Positions 8,240 through 15,645 of a stretch of 64,000 nt of DNA are shown piece after piece. The stretch's first letter is position 1. Each line of letters starts with the position of its first letter. The DNA is taken from assembly GCA_013322215.1 (NCBI GenBank), contig JAAMEZ010000033.1, positions 124,001 through 188,000 on the forward strand, written 5' to 3'. Source of the DNA: Martinezella rhizogenes (GTDB lineage Bacteria > Pseudomonadota > Alphaproteobacteria > Rhizobiales > Rhizobiaceae). The notes below the pieces were generated by a model, which was given only the letters and a program-made list of their open reading frames with translations, did no database searches and was not told the origin of the DNA. Both the position numbers and the translations under genes were made by a program.

Positions 8240-9439
8240 TCACGCCATTTTGCCGGGGTTGAAAATCCCGGCCGGATCGAATTTTTCCTTCACGCGCGCC
8301 GAAAGCAACGCTACGGCCTCCGGCTGCGGCTGGAAAGCAGCCGTCATCGCGCGGTGAGCCGGTGTGGCGCGCATCAAGGTCGCGTGTCCGCCGCCGAGCG
8401 CGTGGATGTAGCGTCGCAACATGTCGCCTTCCGGCTCGGCTTCCATGCGCATCCAGACAAGCCCGCCTTGCCAATCGTAATAGGCGTCCACGCCCTCCTC
8501 CAGGCGAAGGGCGGCAACGAGCTGGTGGCCCGTACCGGGCGCGACCGAGACCCGCCAGACGGGACGCGAAGTGCCATCCGCATAGGGCTTCACATTGCGG
8601 ATGTCGCGCCAGAGCCTGCGGGCATCTTCCTCTTCGAGGCGTTTCACCGACCCGAGCCGGCCCATCGCGGCAGCGAGCTTCTCCCCCCTGGCTGCGACGG
8701 AGCCCGGAAGACCCTCGATGCGCAGCACCGTCGCCTCCCCTTGCGGCAGCTTGCCATCGAGAAAGGACCAGGCGACGGTGAGCGGCAAATGGGCAGCACC
8801 CGATACTTCGAGCGGCAGAGCCATGGCTGCGGCCATTGCATTGGCAGCTTCCGCATCGTTCAGGCCGGAAACGACGATCGTCTCCTCCGTCTTGGGTTTC
8901 GGCGGCACGCGGAACGTCACCTCGGTCAGGAGGCCGAGCGTTCCGTGCGAACCGGCCATCAGCTTGACCAGATCGAGGCCGGTGACGTTCTTCATCACCC
9001 GCCCGCCGGCTTTGACGATCTCCCCCCGGCCATTGACGAAGCGAACGCCAAGCAGGCTGTCGCGCGCCGCACCGCTGACGAAACGGCGCGGACCGGAGAC
9101 ATTGGCTGCGAAAATGCCACCGATCGTCGGCTCGCCTTCCGCTGCCATCAGCGGCCGGTGGTCCATCGGCTCGAAGGCCATCATCTGACCGCTCTCGGCA
9201 AGGGCCGCTTCGATCTCGGCAACCGGCGTCCCAGCGCGGGCGGTCATCACCATCTCGCCCGGATTGTAGGCGACGATGCCGGCAAGGCCGCGCGATGACA
9301 GAACGGCATCGGACACGACCGCATTGCCGAAGCCGGACCGCGTGTTGCCGCCGACGATCGCAAGAGCTGCACCGCGTACCGTATGATCACTGATGATGGA
9401 GGCCGCTTCCTCCTCAGTCCTTGGATGAAACTCGGTCAT
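8240..9439 (-). CDS. glcE: Glycolate oxidase FAD-binding subunit
   Basis: GlcE is the second flavin subunit of glycolate oxidase. The 399-residue protein has an FAD_binding_4 domain in the first half (AIVGGNTRSGFG, MVMTARAGTPVAEIEAAL, PTIGGIFAANVSGPRRF, GRVMKNVTGLDLVKLMAGSHGTLGLLTEVTFRVPPKP) and a FAD-oxidase C-terminal region ending SARVKEKFDPAGIFNPGKMA. The start overlaps the glcD stop (ATGA, 9436-9439), so translation is coupled. Confidence 0.95.
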   Translation of the reverse strand: MTEFHPRTEEEAASIISDHTVRGAALAIVGGNTRSGFGNAVVSDAVLSSRGLAGIVAYNPGEMVMTARAGTPVAEIEAALAESGQMMAFEPMDHRPLMAAEGEPTIGGIFAANVSGPRRFVSGAARDSLLGVRFVNGRGEIVKAGGRVMKNVTGLDLVKLMAGSHGTLGLLTEVTFRVPPKPKTEETIVVSGLNDAEAANAMAAAMALPLEVSGAAHLPLTVAWSFLDGKLPQGEATVLRIEGLPGSVAARGEKLAAAMGRLGSVKRLEEEDARRLWRDIRNVKPYADGTSRPVWRVSVAPGTGHQLVAALRLEEGVDAYYDWQGGLVWMRMEAEPEGDMLRRYIHALGGGHATLMRATPAHRAMTAAFQPQPEAVALLSARVKEKFDPAGIFNPGKMA

Positions 9440-10875
9440 GCGGCGTTGCGTCCATCGAGCGGGAAGACCTTGGAGGGGTTGAGTATCCAGCCGGGATCGA
9501 AGGCTGATCGAACCGACATCATCTGGGCGAGATCGACATCGGCATATTGATGGCGCATCAGGTCGCGTTTCTCGATGCCGACGCCGTGCTCGCCGGTGAG
9601 ACAGCCGCCGGCGTCGACGCAGAGCCGCAGGATATCATTGCCGGCCGCTTCCGCCTTGGCGGCATCCTCGGGGTCGTTGGCGTTGAAGAGGATCAGCGGG
9701 TGCATATTGCCATCGCCGGCGTGGAAGACATTGGCGACGCGCAGACCATAACTATCGATGATCTCAGCGGTCTTCTTCAGCACATGGGAGAGCTGGCTGA
9801 GCGGTACGGTACCGTCCATGCAGATGTAATCGGCGATGCGGCCGGTGGCGCCGAAAGCGGATTTCCGGCCTTTCCAGATCAGGGCTGCCTCGGTTGCCGA
9901 CTGGCATTCGCGCACGGTCTTGACCTTGTGATTGCGGGCGATTGCGACGATGCTCGCAAGCATATCATCCATTTCCGCCTCGGACCCTTCCACCTCGACG
10001 ATCAGCAAAGCCTCGACATCAAGAGGATAACCGGCCTTGGCGAAAGCCTCGCAGATCTCGATCGCCGGCTTGTCCATGAATTCGATGGCGACCGGCACGA
10101 TGCCGGCTGCAATGACATCGGCGACGCAGGCGCCTGCTTCCTCCGAACTGTCGAAACCGAAGAGCACCGGCCGGGCGCCCTCCGGCTTGGCAAGCAACCG
10201 CACCGTCGCCTCGGTGACGATGCCGAGCTGGCCTTCCGAGCCGCAGACGAGGCCGAGAAGATCATAGCCTGCCGCATCCAGCGCCTTGCCGCCCAGATCG
10301 ATAACGGTGCCGTCGGTCAGGACAAGCTTGACGCCGAGCAGATTGTTGGTCGTGACGCCGTATTTCAGACAGTGCGCGCCGCCGGAATTCATGCCGATAT
10401 TGCCGCCGATGGTGCAGGCAAGCTGCGAGCTCGGGTCCGGCGCATAGAAGAAGCCGTCAGCCGAGACGCTTTCGGAAACATGCAGGTTCGTCACCCCCGC
10501 CTGCACGGTCGCGGTGCGGTTGGCATAATCGATATCGAGGATGCGGTTCATCTTCGAGAGGCCGAGAACGACGGCATCCTCCTGCGGGATGGCACCGCCG
10601 GACAGCGATGTGCCGGCGCCGCGCGGAACGACGGGAATGCCGTAGCGATGGCAGTATTTCATCACGGCCGCAACTTCCGCCGTCGAGCGCGGCAGGGCGA
10701 CGGCAAGCGGCAGGCGGCGATAGGACACGAAGGCGTCGGTTTCGAAGGGCACGAGCTCACGCTGCTCGTGGATCAGACATTCCGGCGGCAAAAGGTCGGT
10801 CAGATCGGCAACGATCGCACTGCGGCGGGCCAGAACATCCGCACGCGGCTCCAGAAATGAAATGGCCTCGGCCAT
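9436..10875 (-). CDS. glcD: Glycolate oxidase subunit GlcD (FAD-linked)
   Basis: GlcD is the catalytic FAD subunit that oxidises glycolate (and often D-lactate) to glyoxylate. At 479 residues it is slightly shorter than the E. coli protein. The FAD_binding_4 domain shows GIPVVPRGAGTSLSGGAIP and TIGGNIGMNSGGAHCLKYGVTTNNLLG; the C-terminal FAD-oxidase domain has VFHAGDGNMHPLILF and GGCLTGEHGVGIEKRDLM. I prefer the ATG at 10875 (MAEAISFLEPR); another ATG lies six codons upstream. It is the first gene of glcDEF and divergent from a LysR gene that is its likely regulator. Confidence 0.96.
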   Translation of the reverse strand: MAEAISFLEPRADVLARRSAIVADLTDLLPPECLIHEQRELVPFETDAFVSYRRLPLAVALPRSTAEVAAVMKYCHRYGIPVVPRGAGTSLSGGAIPQEDAVVLGLSKMNRILDIDYANRTATVQAGVTNLHVSESVSADGFFYAPDPSSQLACTIGGNIGMNSGGAHCLKYGVTTNNLLGVKLVLTDGTVIDLGGKALDAAGYDLLGLVCGSEGQLGIVTEATVRLLAKPEGARPVLFGFDSSEEAGACVADVIAAGIVPVAIEFMDKPAIEICEAFAKAGYPLDVEALLIVEVEGSEAEMDDMLASIVAIARNHKVKTVRECQSATEAALIWKGRKSAFGATGRIADYICMDGTVPLSQLSHVLKKTAEIIDSYGLRVANVFHAGDGNMHPLILFNANDPEDAAKAEAAGNDILRLCVDAGGCLTGEHGVGIEKRDLMRHQYADVDLAQMMSVRSAFDPGWILNPSKVFPLDGRNAA

Positions 10876-10969
10876 GCCGTCCTCCCCCTGCATCCCCTCG
10901 CGGATACAGCCTCCTTTTAACCCATTACAGGCTTAGCGCTTTCCCAAGTTTGGAGCAAATGATAAGCAC

Positions 10970-10990
10970 TTATTCCAAAATAGGAAATAA
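10970..10990. promoter_or_regulatory. Imperfect palindrome between glcD and its divergent LysR gene
   Basis: TTATTCC-AAAATA-GGAAATAA is an imperfect inverted repeat 7 bp before the LysR ATG (10997) and about 95 bp before glcD. LysR proteins bind such sites to repress their own gene and activate the divergent one. The left half plus spacer (TTATTCCAAAA) recurs before another LysR gene at 22439-22449. Confidence 0.45.
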
Positions 10991-10996
10991 TTCTGC

Positions 10997-11893
10997 ATGA
11001 CCAATTTAGGAGATCTCGAAATCTTCGCCAGCGTCGTCGCGACCGGCAGCATGTCTCTGACCGGCCGCGCGCTCGGTTTCTCGCCCGCCGTCATTTCCAA
11101 GCGCATCAAGCGCCTGGAAGACCGGCTCGGCACTCGGCTCCTGCAGCGTACCACGCGACAGATTTCGCTGACGGAGGCAGGACAAGGGTTTTATGACCGC
11201 GTGCTTGCCATCCTCGCCGGGCTGGAAGAAGCGGAAGCCTACATTGCCGGGCGCTCCTCGCAGATGCACGGCACGCTGAAGATTTCCGCGCCGACCTCCT
11301 TCGGCCGGCTGCATATCGCGCCGCATCTGAACTCCTTCATGCAGGCCCATCCAGAACTCGCGCTCAATCTTGTGCTCAGCGACGAATTCGTCGATATCGT
11401 CGGCGGCGGCTTCGATCTTGCCATCCGCATTGCCGAACTGACCGATTCAAGCCTTGTCGCGCGCAGGCTCGCGCCGGTGCGCCGCGTGCTCTGCGCCTCG
11501 CCTGCCTATATCGACACCCATGGCCTGCCGCAGGATATCGACGATCTACGCCGGCATATCTGCCTGCCGGCGCACAATCTCGATCCGTGGCGGTTGGAAG
11601 GACCGAAAGGCAGCCTGATCTTCCGGCCCGAGGGCAGGCTCATTACCAATTCCAGCGAGGTCGTGCGCGAAGCCGTCATCGCCGGTCTCGGAATCGCGCT
11701 GCGCTCCACCTGGGATATCGGTGGGGAATTGCGCGACGGCCGTCTCGTGCAGGTGCTGCCAGCCTATGAAGGCTCGCACAATGTCACTCTGTCGGCCGTT
11801 TACCCCAGCCGGCAGTTCCTGCCGGCGAAAGTTCGCGTCTTCATCGACTTTCTGGCGGAACTTTACGGCCCCGTTCCCTATTGGGAGCGATGA
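10997..11893 (+). CDS. LysR family transcriptional regulator, divergent from glcDEF
   Basis: Typical LysR protein of 298 residues: winged helix-turn-helix at about 5-65 (SMSLTGRALGFSPAVISKRIKRLEDRLGTRLLQRTTR), linker helix, then a periplasmic-binding-protein-like effector domain (about 90-290). The divergent placement beside glcD suggests control of glycolate oxidase, perhaps by glycolate or glyoxylate; this is inference from position. Its end is followed at once by the macrodomain gene, and its TGA overlaps an in-frame ATG of that gene at 11890. Confidence 0.9.
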   Translation: MTNLGDLEIFASVVATGSMSLTGRALGFSPAVISKRIKRLEDRLGTRLLQRTTRQISLTEAGQGFYDRVLAILAGLEEAEAYIAGRSSQMHGTLKISAPTSFGRLHIAPHLNSFMQAHPELALNLVLSDEFVDIVGGGFDLAIRIAELTDSSLVARRLAPVRRVLCASPAYIDTHGLPQDIDDLRRHICLPAHNLDPWRLEGPKGSLIFRPEGRLITNSSEVVREAVIAGLGIALRSTWDIGGELRDGRLVQVLPAYEGSHNVTLSAVYPSRQFLPAKVRVFIDFLAELYGPVPYWER

Positions 11894-11922
11894 GCGCTCT
11901 TTCGAGGCCCGAGGAGACTATC

Positions 11923-12486
11923 ATGTCCGCGCCTGAAACCATCCGTTCCGATCTTGCCCCCAACTCGAAGACGCGCTTCACCGTGACGCTCGGCGATATC
12001 ACCAAGCTCTCGGTCGATGCCATCGTCAACGCCGCCAACAGCAGCCTGCTCGGCGGCGGTGGCGTGGATGGCGCGATCCATCGCGCCGCCGGGCCGGACC
12101 TCGTCGCGGAATGCAGGCTGTTGAACGGCTGCAAGACCGGGCAGGCAAAGATGACGGGCGGATATCGCCTGCTGGCAAAGCATGTGATCCATACGGTCGG
12201 CCCGGTTTGGAATGGCGGCGACCATGGCGAGGAGGAGCTGCTTGCCGGCTGCTATCGCAACAGCCTTGGCCTTGCCCGGCAGCACGGCCTGAAGACCATC
12301 GCCTTTCCCGCCATTTCGACAGGCATCTACCGCTTTCCCGCCGAGCCGGCGGCAGGGATCGCGATTCGTACCACCCTTACCGAAAGCAAGGATGGCGCCT
12401 TTGACGAGATCATGTTCTGCTGCTTCGGCGACGAGATGGCAGCGCTCTATGATCGATTGCTGCCGCAGGCGTTAGCCGAAACCTGA
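11923..12486 (+). CDS. Macrodomain protein, YmdB-like O-acetyl-ADP-ribose deacetylase
   Basis: Single macrodomain of 187 residues, which binds ADP-ribose and in the YmdB/MacroD group deacetylates O-acetyl-ADP-ribose or removes ADP-ribose from proteins. The signatures are all present: VTLGDITKLSVDAIVNAANSS, LLGGGGVDGAIHRAAG, CKTGQAKMTGGYRL, VIHTVGPVW and AFPAISTGIYRFP. The ATG at 11923 has GAGGAG at 11911-11916; an ATG at 11890 overlapping the LysR stop would add 11 residues. It probably shares a transcript with the LysR gene and converges on the SAHH-like gene. Confidence 0.92.
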   Translation: MSAPETIRSDLAPNSKTRFTVTLGDITKLSVDAIVNAANSSLLGGGGVDGAIHRAAGPDLVAECRLLNGCKTGQAKMTGGYRLLAKHVIHTVGPVWNGGDHGEEELLAGCYRNSLGLARQHGLKTIAFPAISTGIYRFPAEPAAGIAIRTTLTESKDGAFDEIMFCCFGDEMAALYDRLLPQALAET

Positions 12487-12492
12487 CGCTTA

Positions 12493-12592
12493 GCGCGGTT
12501 CAGCTTCTCACGGAATCTCTGAACCGCTATCTCTTTGTTTTCACGCAATTCCGGACGGAAAACCGCTACGCACTTTTCCTGGAACTGCTCTA
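12493..12592. repeat. Intergenic repeat family, copy B
   Basis: The most complete copy of the element. The first palindrome has arms GCGGTTCAG (12495-12503) and CTGAACCGC (12519-12527). A second segment runs from CACGCAATTCCGG to CCTGGAACTGCTCTAG. It sits between the convergent macrodomain and SAHH-like genes and its terminal CTA supplies the TAG stop of the SAHH-like gene on the minus strand. The same segments occur at 6826-6911, and part of the first palindrome at 17181-17245. Confidence 0.65.
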
Positions 12593-13753
12593 GCGCGCCA
12601 GGTCGAGATAGGCGGAGGCGACCAAAGCGTCGATATCAGAGGGAACCGGGATGACGCAGGCTTCCTTCCCAAGGTCGCCCTTGGCGACCCGTTCCAGGCA
12701 TCGCGCCTGCAAGGCAAAGCCGAGATCCATGGATTCGACGGTATTTCCCAGCGGACGCGGACCGGCCAGATTGGCCATGTGCCCGCCGCCCAGAATGTGA
12801 AAGACGCGGCCATCGCGCATGCGGAGAGTCTCGATCTGCTCTGCCTCATAACGGTCGACGCCGATAACATCGGGGCTGCTGCGGAAGCCCTCGACATCGA
12901 TTTCATGTGGAAAATGGCCACCATTCATCAGGATCGCGCCGTCCTTGATCAAAGGCAGATCGGCAATGGTGATGATGCCTGGATAGCCTGTCACGGTGAC
13001 CAGGACATCAGCGGAACGGATTGCCGCGTCACGCAACGGCGTTGAAAAGCCGTCGAGATGCGCTTCAAGCGTGGTGACCGGATTGATGTCGACAACGCTG
13101 ACGGCCGAAAAGGCGTTGCGGAAACACGCCGCCGTACCCTTACCGCAAGCGCCGTAACCGAAGACGGTGACGCGCTTGCCGTTGGTGGAGCGGTTGGTGA
13201 AGCGCAGATAGCTCTCGAACATGCTCTGCCCGACGGCATGCCGGTTTTCGGCGAATTGCTTGATCGGACTGTCGTTGATGACGAGGATCGGCATGTTGAG
13301 CTTGTCGCGCATCGGCATGAGACGGGTTCGGCCAGACGTGGTTTCCTCGGTGCCGCCGAGCAGGTTGGCATAGGGCTTGTCGGCCGCGCGGGCAAAGAGA
13401 TCGCCGCCATTGTCAAGCAGCAGGTCCGGCTTTTCCGCCAGGATCGCATCGAGGCTCGTGCCATGCTCCTCGGCATTCCGCGTCTGTGTCGCAAAGACCT
13501 TGATCCCTTGACCGCGCAGATAGTCCACCGTCTCAGGCTGGGTGCTGTTGAGATTGCCGGTGCAGACGAGATCGGCGCCGCCGGCCCGCAGCGTCATCAG
13601 CAGCGCGATCGTTTTCGGCTCGAGATGAATGCCCGTGCCGATGATGAGACCAGCAAAGGGCCTCGTGTCGCGGAATTCCGCGGCCGTTGCAGCGAGGAGC
13701 CGGCAGCTGCGCGCCACCCAGTCGATACGGGAAAGAGAGGAAGACTGGTCCAT
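12590..13753 (-). CDS. Atypical short adenosylhomocysteinase-family protein (387 aa)
   Basis: Related to S-adenosylhomocysteine hydrolase but about 80 residues shorter than the rhizobial housekeeping AhcY. Conserved points are GTGIHLEPKTI (active-site His), CTGNLNSTQ, NDSPIKQFAENRH (the Lys), the NAD loop VFGYGACGKG (normally GYGDVGKG) and GGHFPHEID. The canonical GHPSFVMS motif is replaced by GNTVESMDLGFALQ and the C-terminal Lys-Pro-x-x-Tyr-Arg-Tyr tail that reaches NAD in the partner subunit is absent. It may act on a nucleoside analogue other than SAH. The ATG at 13753 follows a LysR gene on the same strand. Confidence 0.75.
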   Translation of the reverse strand: MDQSSSLSRIDWVARSCRLLAATAAEFRDTRPFAGLIIGTGIHLEPKTIALLMTLRAGGADLVCTGNLNSTQPETVDYLRGQGIKVFATQTRNAEEHGTSLDAILAEKPDLLLDNGGDLFARAADKPYANLLGGTEETTSGRTRLMPMRDKLNMPILVINDSPIKQFAENRHAVGQSMFESYLRFTNRSTNGKRVTVFGYGACGKGTAACFRNAFSAVSVVDINPVTTLEAHLDGFSTPLRDAAIRSADVLVTVTGYPGIITIADLPLIKDGAILMNGGHFPHEIDVEGFRSSPDVIGVDRYEAEQIETLRMRDGRVFHILGGGHMANLAGPRPLGNTVESMDLGFALQARCLERVAKGDLGKEACVIPVPSDIDALVASAYLDLAR

Positions 13754-13825
13754 AATGCACTCCTGGCTGCTTGTTCGATGCAAGGATCTGGCATGATGGC
13801 AAAGGGCGTGTCGATGGACATTGCA

Positions 13826-13854
13826 ATGCGTTGCATGGCAGAAAATCTGCCATG
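13826..13854. promoter_or_regulatory. Two overlapping palindromes upstream of the SAHH-like gene
   Basis: CATGGCAG (13834-13841) and CTGCCATG (13847-13854) form a perfect 8-bp inverted repeat with a 5-nt AAAAT spacer; ATGC-GTT-GCAT (13826-13836) overlaps its left arm. They lie 73-101 bp upstream of the SAHH-like ATG and downstream of the LysR stop, so they are best read as an operator for the upstream LysR. A hairpin terminator without T tract is the alternative. Confidence 0.45.
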
Positions 13855-13879
13855 TGCATCCTATCGAGCGGGCACTTCG

Positions 13880-14788
13880 CTAAGCCTGCTCGGCGCCGGC
13901 TCCACTCAGCCAATCCGCCAGACGGACAAGCGCCGGGTCCTTCACATCGCTGCTGCGAATGCTGAGGCTGTAGCCTGCCGGCCTGCGGATGAAGCCGAAG
14001 GGGGCGACCAGAGTACCGCGATCGATATCCTCGCCGATGGCGGTGCGTGGCGCGATGGCGACCCCGAGGCCAGAGCGGGCGGCACCGATCGCAAGCAGCA
14101 GGTCCTCGAATTCGCGATTGCCGGCAAAGCCGACGGGCGCATAGCCACTTTCGGCAAACCAATCCTCCCACAGGCTGGGAGCGGAGCGGCTCGCAAGGGC
14201 AACGGCTCCGGCAAGCGTGGAAACGCCATTGGCAAGCCCGAGACGATCGACAACATCGGAGGTGGCAACCGGCCCGAACTCATCCTCCATGAAGCGGATA
14301 GCCGTGATATCGCGCATCGGCCTATATTCACCGCCCATGATGACCGCTTCCAGATCGGCACGCTTGGCAAGCGGCTCCACCGTCGCCATCGGCACGATGT
14401 CGATATCGATATCCTGAAGGGCCGCCTGCAGTGCGGCGACACGCGGCATCAGCCACCAGACGGCAAAGGCCGAGGGAACACCGAGCCGGATCGACCGCCG
14501 GCCGCCAACGGAAAGTTCGACGGAGGCCCGCGTCAGGATGCCGAAGGCAACGCCGACCGAATCGGCAAATGCCCTGCCCTTCACCGTCAGCACCAGCCTG
14601 CCGTTCTGCCGATCGAACAGAGGTACGCCAAAATGAGCCTCCAGCAGATTAAGCTGCTGCCTGACTGCCCCGCGCACGACGCCAAGCTCATCGGCTGCCT
14701 TCAGGATGCTGCCGCAGCGCGCGACCGCGTCGAAGGCACGCAGCGCGTTCAAGGGCGGCAGGCGTCGAGGCGGGATGCGTCCGGACAT
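13880..14788 (-). CDS. LysR family regulator, GcvA-like
   Basis: 302-residue LysR protein with the GcvA-type opening RRLPPLNALRAFDAVARCGSILKAADELGVVRGAVRQQLNLLEAHFGVPLFDR; the effector domain starts near residue 95 and includes VGGRRSIRLGVPSAFAVWWLMPRV. The ATG at 14788 gives MSGRIPPRRLPP; an upstream ATG at 14833 would add 15 unusual residues. It is transcribed in the same direction as the SAHH-like gene 126 bp downstream, an unusual non-divergent arrangement, and is the best candidate for its regulator. Confidence 0.9.
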   Translation of the reverse strand: MSGRIPPRRLPPLNALRAFDAVARCGSILKAADELGVVRGAVRQQLNLLEAHFGVPLFDRQNGRLVLTVKGRAFADSVGVAFGILTRASVELSVGGRRSIRLGVPSAFAVWWLMPRVAALQAALQDIDIDIVPMATVEPLAKRADLEAVIMGGEYRPMRDITAIRFMEDEFGPVATSDVVDRLGLANGVSTLAGAVALASRSAPSLWEDWFAESGYAPVGFAGNREFEDLLLAIGAARSGLGVAIAPRTAIGEDIDRGTLVAPFGFIRRPAGYSLSIRSSDVKDPALVRLADWLSGAGAEQA

Positions 14789-15039
14789 AATAAGTTTTTT
14801 CTTTCTTTCCAAAACGATAGCGGCCACATCCAAGCAATTGCGCCATCTGCGGCACGAAAATGCTGTTGAATGTCGTTTTCAACACAATCGCTGGCGAATA
14901 TCAGAAGGCAAATCTTTGCATTTTTATCTACGCAACACTCAATAATTTTGTGGGGAAATACCATATAGCCTTATATGGCGCGCAAATTTTTTCCACACCA
15001 TGATAATATAGATTCCAGCCTTCACTCCAACTCTCAAAG
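14789..15039. promoter_or_regulatory. AT-rich divergent promoter region LysR / NUDIX
   Basis: 251 bp with unusually high A+T around 14790-14815 and 14900-15010, including TATAGCCTTATATGG. It must hold the promoters of the LysR gene (minus) and the NUDIX gene (plus). No gene or strong hairpin was seen. Confidence 0.35.
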
Positions 15040-15549
15040 GTGAACCGACAATTGGCCTTTCTCAGCCGCATAGCAAATGATGTGCAACTCATGTTTCGGC
15101 GTCCGCCGCGACAACAATATGCTGCGCTTTGTTATCGGGTTAAAAAGAAGACCGGTCATCTTGAGATGTTGTTGCTGACCAGCCGCGACACCGGCCGCTG
15201 GGTCATTCCAAAGGGATGGCCGATGCCCGGCAAGCTCTCCCATGAAGTCGCTGCCCGCGAAGCGTATGAAGAAGCGGGCGTGCGCGGCGTGGTGGAAACC
15301 GAGCCGCTCGGCTCGTTCGGCTACGACAAGGTGCTGAAGGACGGCATTCAGGTGCCATGCCGGGTGCAGGTCTACGCCCTCGAAGTCAGCGAACTCGTCA
15401 AGAACTTCAAGGAAAAGGGCGAGCGCTCCATGGAGTGGGTCTCCTGCGAGGAAGCCGCCGAACGCGTTCGCGAACCGGAGCTGCACGATCTCATTCTCGC
15501 CTTCGCGCGACGGATGACGGCCGTTCCGGCGGTTTCGCAGGCAAAGTAA
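15040..15549 (+). CDS. NUDIX hydrolase (169 aa)
   Basis: NUDIX pyrophosphohydrolase of the alphaproteobacterial group whose box reads PKGWPMPGK...AAREAYEEAGV (Gly59 to Val81). The catalytic REAYEE (Arg73, Glu74, Glu77, Glu78) is intact, but the usual Glu seven positions into the box is Lys65; other rhizobial members, as I recall, also have Arg or Lys here. Substrates may be diphosphoinositol- or dinucleoside-polyphosphate-like; not determined. The start is GTG at 15040. It precedes pit by 96 bp on the same strand. Confidence 0.9.
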   Translation: MNRQLAFLSRIANDVQLMFRRPPRQQYAALCYRVKKKTGHLEMLLLTSRDTGRWVIPKGWPMPGKLSHEVAAREAYEEAGVRGVVETEPLGSFGYDKVLKDGIQVPCRVQVYALEVSELVKNFKEKGERSMEWVSCEEAAERVREPELHDLILAFARRMTAVPAVSQAK

Positions 15550-15645
15550 GCCACATTACTCACAAAAAACTGTGCCAGTATGCGTGGTGGATATTGCGTG
15601 CCTTATCGGGCAGCGCAATACGAGAGTTTTGATCCAGAGAATTGC

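Noticed and set aside
13754..13879. SAH riboswitch before the SAHH-like gene
   Set aside because: The palindromes do not form the multi-helix aptamer; an operator is the simpler reading.
13058..14869. A 603-codon open frame on the plus strand across the SAHH-like and LysR genes
   Set aside because: It is antisense to two well-supported genes, has Arg/Asp/Gly-rich shadow composition and no domain.
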